NCBI GenBank assembly: GCA_963704535.1
Contig: OY969916.1
Coordinates: 6,572,001 to 6,636,000 of the forward strand
From: G963704535 sp963704535
GTDB lineage: Bacteria > Chloroflexota > Chloroflexia > Chloroflexales > Roseiflexaceae
DNA: 64,000 nt
Reading direction: 5' to 3'
This document shows, piece by piece, positions 1-10,918 of this stretch; within the stretch, counting starts at the first letter, position 1; each line of letters begins with the position of its first letter. Made by a program: the position numbers and the translations under genes. Below the pieces are notes generated by a model, which was not told the DNA's origin, ran no database searches, and worked only from the letters and a program-made list of their open reading frames with translations.

Positions 1-1
1 G

Positions 2-313
2 GTTGCCGTACTGCTCCACGAGCTTCGCGCCTGGAGCACCGACGGCCAGGGTGACGATATCACCATGGTCATCGTCCGGCGGCGGCTCGATCGGCTCGAC
101 GCTGAGCTCCACACCATCGTCGTTGATGTCCTCGGTCGTGAGCGGGCCGGGCAGTTTTGGGCCGAGCTGCCGCTGCCCTCCGCCGATGCCCCGGTGGATG
201 CATGGGCCGACGTGCTGCCCGAGATCGTTCGGGCGGCCCAGGTCTTGTACGGGCGCGGTTTGGCCCGTGAACTCAATGCACAATTACGGTTGGTGCTGGA
301 AGAATATCGGTAG
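2..313 (+). CDS. SpoIIE/RsbU-type PP2C phosphatase, C-terminal part
   Basis: Partial gene whose 5' end lies outside the window. Reading from base 2 gives HELRAWSTDGQGDDITMVIV, and the DDITMVIV strand is the characteristic last metal-binding/beta segment of SpoIIE-type PP2C serine phosphatases, which dephosphorylate STAS anti-anti-sigma factors. About 75 further residues follow, an acidic helical tail I do not recognise. An ATG at 65 opens the same frame but starts inside the conserved motif, so it is not the true start. An RsbW-like kinase (2029) and a STAS protein (2453) downstream support a partner-switching role. The TAG stop directly abuts a heptamer palindrome. Confidence 0.72.
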   Translation, partial: VAVLLHELRAWSTDGQGDDITMVIVRRRLDRLDAELHTIVVDVLGRERAGQFWAELPLPSADAPVDAWADVLPEIVRAAQVLYGRGLARELNAQLRLVLEEYR

Positions 314-374
314 AGAACCTGGAACCAAGGACCAAGAACGTTCGGTTCCCAATTCTCGGCTCTCGGTTCTTCGG
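313..374. repeat. Heptamer palindrome (GAGAACC type)
   Basis: The left arm reads as 7-mers GAGAACC-TGGAACC-AAGGACC-AAGAACG and the right arm as the complementary TCGGTTC-type 7-mers. It begins at the last base of the preceding stop codon, so it may act as a transcript-end hairpin. Confidence 0.6.
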
Positions 375-390
375 ATGGCTTGGAGCGACC

Positions 391-1958
391 ATGATGACCA
401 ACGAACCGCTGAACTTTATGCCGCTTGACCTGGATACCTTCTCCGGGAGCGAGCGTTTTATGGCCGGAACGCGCCTCGGCGCCGCGTTCAGCCAGGGGAT
501 TCGGGCCTACCTGCGCGCCTCCTACTCCGACGCGATCGAACATTTCAAAGCCGCCCTGATCGCCGCCTATGTCGAGGGTGAGGAGCAAGCCCAGATCTAT
601 GACCGTGAGCGCGCGATCATCTATCTCTACATTGGCAACGCGCTGGCGTTTCAGGACGACTGGGAGGGGGCGCTGCGCGAGTACCTGGAGGCCGTGCAGA
701 CCGACCCGCAACTGGCCGAGGCCCACTACAACCTGGGTGTGGCCTTCGCCGCCCGCGGCCAACTCGACCGGGCGATCGCCGCGTTCAAGGAGGCGCTGGA
801 GCACAACGCGCGCCTGTATGAGGCTCATTTCTCGCTTGGCCGCTGCTACCAGCGGCTCGACGACGCCGGGCGGGCCTATATCCACTACGACCAGGCCTGC
901 AACGCCCGGCCGCAGGCCGCCGAGCCGCGCTACTATATGGGCCTGATGCACCAAAGCCACGGCGCCCACGAGCTAGCCCAGCGTTGCTTCACCGAGGCGC
1001 TGCGGGTCGAGCCGACGTTCGTCTCGCCCGAGGTCCAGGATGAGGTGCTGGTCAACCGCTCGGAGGAGGAGGTCGCCCTGTGGTACTACCGGCTGGGCCA
1101 GGATCTCAAGATGCAGGGCTACGAAGAGGAGGCCGAGCGCATTTACCGCGCGCTGTTGCAGTGGCGCCCGCAGGAGCATCACGCCCGCTATATGCTCGGC
1201 AACCTGCTGGCCCGGACGCGCCGGTTCGACACCTCGCTGGAGGAGTATGACCTGATCCCGCCCCAGGATAAGCATTTCGTTGACGTCCGCATCCGGGTCA
1301 GCATGATCCTCAAGCTCCAGAATCGGATCAAAGAGTCCTATGAGGTGCTATTCGAGTGCGCCAAGTTGCACCCTGGCAATGGCAAGCTGTTCCTCAGCAT
1401 GGGCAAGCTGCTCTACGATATGGGCAAGAATCCTTCGGCCGTGCGCGCGTTTGAGCGCGCCGTCCAGCTGCATGCCGCGCGACCCACAGGCGCATTACTT
1501 GCTCGGCTTTATGTACAATGCGATGGGCCAAGAAGGATGGGCGCTGGCCGCTTGGCGCAAAGCGGTCGATCTCGCGCCCGACGCCCACTCGCTACGCTAT
1601 GATCTGGGCTACATGTATGTGCGCCGCGGCCGCTACGACCTGGCCGCCAAGGAGTTCGCGCGGGTGCTACAGTTCTGGCCCGACGACGTCGAGACGAACT
1701 TCATGCTCGGGCATGTGCTACAAAGAGTTGATGGAGCCGGCGCGCGCGATTCCCTTGTTCGAGAAGGTGCTGCGCCGCAACCCGCGCCATACGCAGGCGC
1801 TGTATTACCTCGGTGCGTCATACCTCCAAATTGGTAACACATCGCTCGGCAAAGCCTACTTGCGGCGCTATGACCATCTGATCCGTCAGGTGGATCAGGG
1901 CGTCGCACGTCCAGACCGGCCGGCGATACGGGCTCGCAGCTTGAGCGCCGTCAGTTGA
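391..1958 (+). CDS. TPR-repeat protein (two apparent frameshifts)
   Basis: Tetratricopeptide protein of about 521 residues once two extra bases are ignored. Repeats such as AEAHYNLGVAFAARGQLDRA and YEAHFSLGRCYQRLDDAGRA run through the middle and recur to the C-terminus (HTQALYYLGASYLQIGN). The frame moves at 1474 (an extra G after CAT, restoring HPRDPQAHYLLG) and at 1715 (an extra G after CAT, restoring LGHCYKELMEPARA). Both corrections rejoin clean TPR sequence, so these look like sequence errors. It lies between the phosphatase and the RsbW/STAS pair and may scaffold the signalling module; that role is inferred from position only. Confidence 0.8.
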
Positions 1959-2028
1959 ACGCTGAATGATGGATGGCGTGGTCGTCAGTCATACCACAGC
2001 ATCATTCATCGTTTCAAGAGAGGATTTC

Positions 2029-2460
2029 ATGGAACGTGTGCTGGTCAACATCCCATCAAACCCGATCTTTGAGCGCGTCGTTCGCGCCAGCGCCGACGAG
2101 GTCGGTCAGGCGATCGGGCTGACGCCCGAGCGGATCGAGGATCTCAAGCTGGCCGTGAGCGAGGCAGTCAATAATGCGATCGAGCACGGCAACCAGCGCC
2201 AGGATGCCAAGCTGGTCGAGGTCGTGTTCGTGCTGGACCAGGAGAAGCTCGAAGTGCGCATCCGCGACGAGGGGCCTGGCGTCGAGCGGGTTGACTTCTC
2301 GCGCCGAATTGTCGAGGACCACAACCTGGAGAGCGGGATGCACCGCGGTTTCGGTATGTATTTAATCAGCGCCTTAGTGGACGATATTGAAGTGTCCTCT
2401 TCTCAGCAGGGCACGGTTATGACACTGCGATTGTATCGGAAGGAAAGCTCCCATGAATAA
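2029..2460 (+). CDS. RsbW-like anti-sigma factor kinase (HATPase_c)
   Basis: GHKL-fold ATPase of the RsbW/SpoIIAB family, which binds a sigma factor or other partner and phosphorylates a STAS antagonist. The N box is visible as LAVSEAVNNAIEHGNQ, the G1 box as RIRDEGPGV, and a G2-like segment as MHRGFGMYLISALVDDIEV. The start at 2029 follows AGAGGATTTC at good ribosome-binding spacing; the frame is open from 1966, but that extension lacks family similarity. The 3' end overlaps the STAS gene by 8 bases, indicating translational coupling. Length (143 residues) is normal for the family. The target sigma factor is not identifiable here. Confidence 0.85.
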   Translation: MERVLVNIPSNPIFERVVRASADEVGQAIGLTPERIEDLKLAVSEAVNNAIEHGNQRQDAKLVEVVFVLDQEKLEVRIRDEGPGVERVDFSRRIVEDHNLESGMHRGFGMYLISALVDDIEVSSSQQGTVMTLRLYRKESSHE

Positions 2461-2788
2461 TGAAGTCATTCGGCGTGAAGAATTCGGCGATGTGGCCGTG
2501 CTCCATATCGTGACCACCAGCGTTGACGGGATCTCGGCGGCCGCGATCGAGACCACCGCCACCGCGACGGCGATGCGGCCGATCACGGTGCTCGATTTCG
2601 ACAACGTGGCGTTCATCAACTCGGCCGGGATATCGGCACTGTTGAAATTTGTCGTCTCGTCGCGAAAATCGGGCTATAAATTGTTCGCCATGAACGTGAG
2701 CCCACATCATCAGAAGATCTTCAAGATGGTCGAGATGTCGCGCTTTATGCCTACGATCGAGGAACGCGACCTGGCATCGTATCGTTAG
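2453..2788 (+). CDS. STAS-domain anti-anti-sigma factor
   Basis: Small STAS protein (111 residues) of the SpoIIAA/RsbV type. The segment TVLDFDNVAFINSAGISALL contains the conserved serine (NSAG) that the partner kinase phosphorylates, releasing the kinase's other partner when unphosphorylated. It starts inside the end of the upstream RsbW-like gene, so the two are almost certainly co-translated. With the phosphatase at the window edge they form a complete phosphatase/kinase/antagonist switch. Confidence 0.87.
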   Translation: MNNEVIRREEFGDVAVLHIVTTSVDGISAAAIETTATATAMRPITVLDFDNVAFINSAGISALLKFVVSSRKSGYKLFAMNVSPHHQKIFKMVEMSRFMPTIEERDLASYR

Positions 2789-3115
2789 CTTTGGGGCTTA
2801 CAGGGTAGGTATGGCAGAGTCAGCACCATTATATGCACTTTTAGCCTATTACAAAATTTTCACAACTCTCGGTCCATTCGTAACTATCTACTCCAGGGCT
2901 CGTTCATATGTGGTAGAATGGGCCAGCGGTAGCTCACGATAGTGGTGATCTGGCTTGCTATCCTCCGGTTGTCATAGCCGTATTTCGGAGTGCGACACTC
3001 GTGCTGGAAAAAGAACCCCGGCAAATCGTTCTTACCTAATGCCGTTCGCTGGCTTTGTCTGGTGGGGCGGTATCCATATCAATAGCGGAACAGCGTCAGA
3101 TACGGAGGCCCATCT
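2789..3115. other. Intergenic region without a gene
   Basis: About 330 bases with no coding signal. An AT-rich patch near 2840-2890 is followed by TAGAAT near 2913, a possible -10 box without a convincing -35. GGAGG just upstream of 3116 serves the next gene. Confidence 0.5.
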
Positions 3116-3868
3116 ATGTCTTTGCCGACTGGCCGCACCGTAACCAACGGCGGCACCCCCAATGTTCTAATCGTCGAAGATGATGCCGCGACACGTCGCC
3201 TCTACAAGTTCCTGCTCTCTAACGGCGGCTATCCGGTACTGGAGGCGGAGGATGGTATCGCGGCCCTTGAACAGCTCGCAGCCAACCATTGCGAGTTGGT
3301 GATCACCGACATGAACATGCCACGTATGGATGGCATGGAGCTGATCAAAGCGATCCGGCGCGATTATGCCCATGTCTATGTGATTTTGATCACCGCCTTT
3401 GGCACGCCGGATACCGAGAAGCAGGCGATGCGGATCGGCGCGAACGATTATCTGGCGAAGCCATTCGACTTTGAAGAACTGAGCGGCGTGTGCGCGCATT
3501 TTTCCAGAGTCGTACAAAGCAAGTTTAACCGTCACACACGTTATCGATCGCCTATGAGCGAGACGATTTGTCAGAGCGCGACGCAAGGTGATATGCGCCT
3601 GGTTGTTGTATTCTCGCTTTCGCCCTCTCGCGCGGCCCTCATTGGTAGCGCGAGGGTATGCATGTCTCCTCGCTGCCCGATACTGTCCTGTGAGCCGCGC
3701 CGGTATATGTGCCACACTGCTCTTGCAAGCGGGACTGTATCGCCGGCATCTCGCTCCTTTTCCCGCTCGATGCGCACCCATTCCAGTGAAGCCGTCATAT
3801 ATGCTTCCATCAGAACCGTGTGGACTGCCCTCGATCGCCACCTGTGTCGCGCTCTCCCGCTGTTCTGA
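3116..3868 (+). CDS. Response regulator receiver protein with doubtful C-terminal tail
   Basis: Residues about 16-130 form a CheY-like receiver: acidic pair in VLIVEDDAATRRLYKFLL, phospho-acceptor Asp in VITDMNMPRMDGMELI, then LITAFG and the KPFDFEEL lysine motif. GGAGG precedes the ATG. After about residue 125 the translation turns rich in Ser, Arg and Cys (SVCAHFSRVV onward) and resembles non-coding DNA; receivers of this class normally end soon after KPF. A frameshift near 3482 would end the protein sooner. It probably works with the HD-GYP regulator that follows. The receiver is certain; the last roughly 110 residues are not. Confidence 0.75.
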   Translation: MSLPTGRTVTNGGTPNVLIVEDDAATRRLYKFLLSNGGYPVLEAEDGIAALEQLAANHCELVITDMNMPRMDGMELIKAIRRDYAHVYVILITAFGTPDTEKQAMRIGANDYLAKPFDFEELSGVCAHFSRVVQSKFNRHTRYRSPMSETICQSATQGDMRLVVVFSLSPSRAALIGSARVCMSPRCPILSCEPRRYMCHTALASGTVSPASRSFSRSMRTHSSEAVIYASIRTVWTALDRHLCRALPLF

Positions 3869-3992
3869 TGGCTGTGGAGGAAATCTTCCAACCGTCCTCA
3901 GTGACCGGCGCGGTCCAGTGTACTACCGTATCTTTCTGGCTTGCAGAACGATATAAACAACGAACGCAACATAGCCTCTATGTTGACAGAGA

Positions 3993-5543
3993 ATGGACCG
4001 CATTATGGACGTGACACACTCTTCACATCTTGCGTTGCCTGCGCCCTTGCGGATCCTGGTGGTTGAGGACGATACGAACGTCCGTGAGTTCTGTGTGCGG
4101 CTCCTGCGCATGAATGGCTACCAGGTCGCGTCGGCCGAGAATGGCCGCGTGGCGCTGGAGCGGCTGCAAGAGAATCAGTACGATATCGTGCTGACCGACT
4201 TGCAGATGCCGGAGCTGAGTGGGATTGCCCTGCTGCACGAGTTGCGGCAGCGTTACCCTGACACCGATGCGATTGTGTTTACCGCCCACGCGACGGTCGA
4301 GACGGCCCGCGATGCGCTGAAGCTCGGCGCCTTCGATTATTTAACCAAGCCTGTCAGCGTAGATGATCTGGAGCGAACGTTCCGTCGCGCGGTAGAGTGG
4401 CGCAAGGTTCGGCAGGAGAAACAGCGCCTCTCGGAAATTGTCGCGATCTTCGAGATTAGCCAGACGTTTACCAGCACGCTGGACACGGCCATGGCCGTGC
4501 GTGAGATCGTGCGGTTACTCTGGCAGCGCTTCTCGCCCCGTACCCTCTCACTTTCGCTGTTCCACCCCGAAGATGGTGAGCTTGAGTTACTGGCCCAGCG
4601 TGGCGGAATCATAGAGCAGCCGTACAGCATGCGCATCCCCGTCTGTGGAAACGACGAGCAGGCGATTCTGCGGGCGCATATTGATCTGATCGGCGACGAC
4701 GTAGTGACCAACCAGCAGCACCTGGCCTGCATCCCATTGCGTACCAACGACCGACCGGTCGGAATCATGCGGCTTGCGCGTGGGGCCGACCAGCCTGGCT
4801 TCGATAGCGATGACCGGACGCTGCTTACTGTCTGCGCTTCCCAGATCGCTGCGTCGCTTGACAACGCGCGACTCTACCAGCAGCTGAAAGAGCAGAACCT
4901 CCAGACGATCTCGGCGCTTGCGGCGGCGATCGACGCACGCGACCCCTACACCCGTGGTCACTCGGAGCAGGTGATGCGGTACGCCGTACGGTTGGGCGAG
5001 GTGCTAGGGCTTTCGCCGCAGCGGATCGAGCACATCCGCTACGGAGCCCTGCTGCACGATATTGGCAAGATCGGTATCCGCGACTACATCTTGCTCAAGC
5101 CAGGGCCGCTTACTGAGGAAGAGTTTTCGATCATGCAGACGCATCCCCGGATCGGCGCCGACATCATCCGTAATATCAAGGCCCTCCACGATGTTATTCC
5201 AATCATCGAGTGCCACCACGAGCGGCTGGATGGGCGCGGCTACCCTGGCCGGCTACAGGGGCTTGAGGTTTCCGAAGACGCCCGCATCCTTTCTATCGCC
5301 GACGCCTATGATGCGATGACATCGAATCGATCGTATCGCAAGGGGATGCAGCCGGAGGAGGCGTTTCAGGCACTACGGCGCGGGCGTAGCTCTCAGTGGG
5401 ATGCGGCTCTCGTCGAAGTGTTCATCGAGATGATGCGGCGCGAAGGCGATGGGCTTATCATTCCGAACGGTCGCCCGGTACAGCTTGCCGTCAGCGGTTT
5501 GCTGGAGCGGCCGATGCTGGTGCAAGTAGACGCACGCGATTAG
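3993..5543 (+). CDS. Response regulator-GAF-HD-GYP phosphodiesterase
   Basis: Three domains in order. Residues about 18-135 are a receiver (ILVVEDDTNVREFCVRLL, VLTDLQMPELSG, TKP). Residues about 150-300 are a GAF-like sensor. Residues about 305-480 are HD-GYP: the HD pair in LLHDIGKIGI and the ECHHERLDGRGYPGRL segment match the cyclic-di-GMP phosphodiesterase signature. It therefore probably links phosphorelay input to c-di-GMP turnover. The start is ATG 3993 or 4005; neither has a strong Shine-Dalgarno. It converges on gyrA, with a strong hairpin between them. No GGDEF partner lies in the window. Confidence 0.9.
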   Translation: MDRIMDVTHSSHLALPAPLRILVVEDDTNVREFCVRLLRMNGYQVASAENGRVALERLQENQYDIVLTDLQMPELSGIALLHELRQRYPDTDAIVFTAHATVETARDALKLGAFDYLTKPVSVDDLERTFRRAVEWRKVRQEKQRLSEIVAIFEISQTFTSTLDTAMAVREIVRLLWQRFSPRTLSLSLFHPEDGELELLAQRGGIIEQPYSMRIPVCGNDEQAILRAHIDLIGDDVVTNQQHLACIPLRTNDRPVGIMRLARGADQPGFDSDDRTLLTVCASQIAASLDNARLYQQLKEQNLQTISALAAAIDARDPYTRGHSEQVMRYAVRLGEVLGLSPQRIEHIRYGALLHDIGKIGIRDYILLKPGPLTEEEFSIMQTHPRIGADIIRNIKALHDVIPIIECHHERLDGRGYPGRLQGLEVSEDARILSIADAYDAMTSNRSYRKGMQPEEAFQALRRGRSSQWDAALVEVFIEMMRREGDGLIIPNGRPVQLAVSGLLERPMLVQVDARD

Positions 5544-5551
5544 GGCATCGA

Positions 5552-5603
5552 AAATAGAAAACGGGAAACGTGATGTTGCTTTCACGTTTCCCGTTTTCTA
5601 TTT
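5552..5603. terminator. Bidirectional hairpin between convergent genes
   Basis: Perfect 22-bp inverted repeat (AAATAGAAAACGGGAAACGT... against its complement) with an 8-base loop, placed between the HD-GYP stop and the gyrA stop. Each arm is phased in 7-mers (GAAAATA-GAAAACG-GGAAACG), so it also belongs to the heptamer-palindrome class. Confidence 0.7.
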
Positions 5604-5634
5604 CCAAGGTAAGATAAGGTTTCGAGTGGTGTCG

Positions 5635-8125
<2,491 letters not shown>

Positions 8126-8217
8126 GATCTGTGTGCCTCCGAACGCGATCAGCGGCGGCCTGTGCGCCGCCGGCTGAATGGGGTGCGCGTTGCTTTCCAA
8201 TCGACAAATTCGCGCTT

Positions 8218-8246
8218 ATTATACCGCTAAATCGGGTTTTTGTCCA
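8218..8246 (-). promoter_or_regulatory. Sigma-70 promoter of gyrA
   Basis: On the minus strand TGGACA (-35) and TATAAT (-10) are separated by exactly 17 bases, about 90 bases upstream of the gyrA start. It differs from consensus by one base. Confidence 0.65.
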
Positions 8247-8267
8247 CTTAAATTTAGCACATATTTT

Positions 8268-8990
8268 CTATAGTCTGGGGGGTGCCGGCGGTAGACCGCG
8301 AACAGCCACCGGACCAAACCCGAGGTAGTCACATGACGTAAGCTGGTAGTAGACTCCCTCGGCGGGACCTTGCGTCGCCATGCCCCAGTCGTACGGCCGG
8401 TGCAGGTGGCCGTAGATACAGGCGGCGACGCCGGATGCGGCGATGCGGCGGGCGAACTCGGTCGGCTTGCGGTCGAGGAACGGTGGGTAGTGGATCATAA
8501 CGACGATCGGTTTCGCGCCTGCGGCCAGCTTGTGGGCGGCGGCCAGTGCATGGTCGAGGCGCACCAGCTCGCGGTTGTAGACGTTTCGATCGGTTTCTTC
8601 CTGGAAGCCGGGGGTTTCGGGCGTGATCCATCCGCGCGTCCCACAGACGACGGTGTCGCCCTGGTCGAGCGCATCGCCCTGAAGGACCGAGAGCGAGGGC
8701 GGCAGCTGGCGCCGGACGCGACCGGTGCTTTCCCACCAATAGTCGTGGTTGCCCCTGGAGAGGATCTTGCGGCCGGGGAGTCCGGCGATCCACTGGAGAT
8801 CGGGCAGAGCTTCGTCGAGCCGCATGGCCCACGAGATGTCGCCGGCGACCAGTACCGTGTCGTCCTCGCGCACGCGCTCACGCCAGGCCGTGGCGATCCG
8901 CTGTGGGTGGTCCTTCCAGCGCTCGCCGAAGATGTGCATCGGCTTGGGATTGACCGAGGAAAGATGCAGGTCCGAAATTGTCCAGATCAT
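8268..8990 (-). CDS. Calcineurin-like metallophosphoesterase
   Basis: Metallophosphoesterase of about 240 residues. All dinuclear-metal motifs are present: SDLHLS at the N-terminus, AGDISWAM, SRGNHDYWW, MIHYPPF and YGHLHRP. The start was set at MIWTISDLHL because the 32 residues upstream derive from a repeat of AATTGAG units. Substrate cannot be deduced; the family includes phosphodiesterases and phosphatases. It is divergent from the Crp-type regulator and upstream of gyrA on the same strand, but gyrA has its own promoter. The proline-rich end (GLPPAPPRL) is unremarkable. Confidence 0.83.
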   Translation of the reverse strand: MIWTISDLHLSSVNPKPMHIFGERWKDHPQRIATAWRERVREDDTVLVAGDISWAMRLDEALPDLQWIAGLPGRKILSRGNHDYWWESTGRVRRQLPPSLSVLQGDALDQGDTVVCGTRGWITPETPGFQEETDRNVYNRELVRLDHALAAAHKLAAGAKPIVVMIHYPPFLDRKPTEFARRIAASGVAACIYGHLHRPYDWGMATQGPAEGVYYQLTSCDYLGFGPVAVRGLPPAPPRL

Positions 8991-9033
8991 GGCGTTATGA
9001 TACCAGACCCCTGCGCGGTTGCCAAACAGGGAA

Positions 9034-9157
9034 TGAATTGAGAATTGAGAATTGAGAATTGAGAATGGAGAATGGATAGTCGGCACGGTGAATCACGTAT
9101 TACGCATCAAGTATCACGTATCAGGTGCATCCGTACTACGGGCGACAGATTTTTGCC
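9034..9157. repeat. Heptamer repeats (GAATTGA and TATCACG types)
   Basis: Four to five GAATTGA-type 7-mers (9034-9077) are followed by a second 7-mer series, AATCACG-TATTACG-CATCAAG-TATCACG. They fill the gap between the phosphoesterase start and the Crp-family gene. No matching reverse arm is evident for the first series. Confidence 0.5.
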
Positions 9158-9229
9158 GACGCAACTTACGCTTTGAGCGTGCGGTGAATTTACGTGATAG
9201 CGATCATAGTGCTCACGAAATGTTCATAT

Positions 9230-9235
9230 TATAAT
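9230..9235 (+). promoter_or_regulatory. Possible -10 box before the Crp-type gene
   Basis: A perfect TATAAT lies 42 bases upstream of the start codon. No good -35 is present at 16-18 bases, so the promoter may need an activator or be fortuitous. Confidence 0.35.
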
Positions 9236-9276
9236 GGCATCAACGACAAACAAAGCGGGCGTGAAAAGAGGGGGCG

Positions 9277-9963
9277 ATGAACAAACTGAATATGCTCCGA
9301 AGTGTACCGGCCTTCTCGCGCCTGACTGACGACCAGCTCACGTTGCTGGCCGCCAGCGTCACTTCTCAAGTGTTCGAGCGCGGTGATACCATCTTTCACC
9401 AGGGCAGCGCCGGCAGCACGCTCTATATCATCGTGAGTGGGCAAGTGCGGATCTACACAATCTGTGAGGCTGGGCAGGAACTTACAGTGACAATCTTTCG
9501 CGCCGGCGATTTCTTCGGCGAGATGGCGCTCCTGGATGGGCGGCCCCGATCAGCTAGTGCCAAGGCGATCCGCCCGACCCATACGCTGGTCTTGCATCGG
9601 ACCGCGTTTCTGCGAACGCTCGGCGAGTGCCCGCCGATCGCGGCTGCGGTGCTGGAGGCCCTGGCGCTGCGATTGCGCCAGAGCAACGTCTATGCCGAGC
9701 ACCTGACCAGCCTCTCGGCGCCGTGTCGGGTGGTGCATCAGCTGATCGCTCTGGGGACGCGCTACGGCGTGGCCGATGGCAGCGCAATCCAATTCGATCT
9801 GGAAGTGACTCAGGATGACTTGGCCAGCCTGGCTGGTACGACGCGCGAGACAGTCAACCGAGTGCTGTCGAGTTTGCGCGACCAAGGGCTCATTCGCGTC
9901 GAGCGCGCGCGGGTGAGTGTGCTCAACCTGCCAGCGCTCGAACAATCTCTTGGGCAGTGGTAA
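9277..9963 (+). CDS. Crp/Fnr-family transcriptional regulator
   Basis: Residues about 12-125 form a cyclic-nucleotide-binding fold (GDTIFHQGSAGSTLYIIVSG, then FRAGDFFGEMALLDGRPRSA, which matches the phosphate-binding cassette). Residues about 150-225 form a winged helix with recognition region TQDDLASLAGTTRETVNRVL. There is no N-terminal cysteine cluster, so it is Crp-like rather than an iron-sulfur Fnr. The cassette has R at RPRSA as in cAMP-binding members, which suggests but does not prove cAMP binding. GGGGGCG before the ATG supports the start. Target genes are not apparent. Confidence 0.88.
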   Translation: MNKLNMLRSVPAFSRLTDDQLTLLAASVTSQVFERGDTIFHQGSAGSTLYIIVSGQVRIYTICEAGQELTVTIFRAGDFFGEMALLDGRPRSASAKAIRPTHTLVLHRTAFLRTLGECPPIAAAVLEALALRLRQSNVYAEHLTSLSAPCRVVHQLIALGTRYGVADGSAIQFDLEVTQDDLASLAGTTRETVNRVLSSLRDQGLIRVERARVSVLNLPALEQSLGQW

Positions 9964-10071
9964 ACGGGTAGCGGTTCGCAGGGACACGCGAAGTCACGTA
10001 GCGGGGCCGATAGGTCTGCGCGTCTTTTGCGCACCTTCAAGAACTCAACAAGCAGAAAGCGAGGGGTGGGC

Positions 10072-10746
10072 ATGTTGTACTTATTTTTGCTGGCGCACTT
10101 GGTGGCCGATTTTATCCTCCAACCCTACTGGCTGGTCCTACGCAAGCGGCGCTGGGACGGTCTGCTGCTCCACGGGGCGATTGTGCTAGCGTGTATGCTG
10201 CTGCTGCCGCTGGCCGACTCCCGTACGCTGTCGCTCTGGCCCGTGATGTTTGCGATCACCGCCGTCCATATCGCGGCCGACTGGTGGAAGGTAAACCACG
10301 GTAACCGGGTACCAGGCCCGCCGATCGTGTCCTTTATGCTCGATCAGGTCATTCATGGCACGACGCTGTGTGTGGCGCTATCGTTTGCGCTGCCTGCGGA
10401 GACCGTCTGGGCGCTGGCCGGCTCGCCGGTTGCTCCGACGGCAGCCTACGCCTGCGCGTATATCGCTGCCGCCTTTGCCGCGCCGATCAGCGTGATGGTC
10501 TGGCTCGACCCGGCGTTTAAGCACGCCGCACTGGCGGGCCGCGCGCGTCTGCGCAGCCTATTCGCCAGCAGCGCGGTGCTCATGCTGACTTTGGTTGGAG
10601 GCGCGGTGGCTTTTCCGGCGACGCTGCTTGGTCTTGCCCTGGTTGTGCGGCGCCCACTCTCGCCGCATCCCCTTGATATGCCGGCTGGGCTGCTGGTGGT
10701 CCTGTGCGTCGCTGCCGCGCTGGGGGTGGCCTTGGCGATGATGTAA
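10072..10746 (+). CDS. DUF3307-like integral membrane protein
   Basis: Membrane protein of about 224 residues beginning LYLFLLAHLVADFILQPYWL, the typical start of DUF3307 proteins (HxxxDF-Q motif). Hydrophobic helices recur to the C-terminus, and the central DWWK and DQVIH segments fit the family. Function is unknown. A GAGGGGTGGG ribosome site precedes the ATG. It follows the Crp-type regulator by about 110 bases in the same direction, and a strong terminator follows it. Confidence 0.65.
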   Translation: MLYLFLLAHLVADFILQPYWLVLRKRRWDGLLLHGAIVLACMLLLPLADSRTLSLWPVMFAITAVHIAADWWKVNHGNRVPGPPIVSFMLDQVIHGTTLCVALSFALPAETVWALAGSPVAPTAAYACAYIAAAFAAPISVMVWLDPAFKHAALAGRARLRSLFASSAVLMLTLVGGAVAFPATLLGLALVVRRPLSPHPLDMPAGLLVVLCVAAALGVALAMM

Positions 10747-10775
10747 ACCGCAGTCGGAGAAATAAGCAAGATAGG

Positions 10776-10820
10776 AAATGCGGGCAATCGTTTCCACGAT
10801 TGCCCGCATTTCGTTTTCTT
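10776..10820 (+). terminator. Rho-independent terminator
   Basis: A 15-bp perfect stem (AAATGCGGGCAATCG and its complement) with a 6-base loop is followed by CGTTTTCTT. It ends the DUF3307 gene and lies directly against a MITE-like element. Confidence 0.8.
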
Positions 10821-10821
10821 A

Positions 10822-10918
10822 GAGACTGTTAGAATAGTGCGTTTGTCACAGGAGTTCCGCAGTTGAAAGGGGTTCTTGAGAGGGCTTGCCCCTCAAACTC
10901 CCCCTTTCAAACGGTCTC
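10822..10918. repeat. MITE-like element copy 1 (TNA target)
   Basis: 97-bp element with ends GAGACTGTT and AACGGTCTC, flanked by TTA at 10819-10821 and 10919-10921. The right-hand TTA is the reverse complement of the TAA stop of the sigma-factor gene, so insertion kept the stop codon. Internally it has the shared GAGGGC...GCCCCTCAAACTCCCCC hairpin. Confidence 0.7.

Noticed and set aside
1474..1715. Programmed frameshifting in the TPR gene
   Set aside because: No slippery heptamer or stimulatory structure at the shift points, and similar single extra bases occur in unrelated genes such as gyrA.
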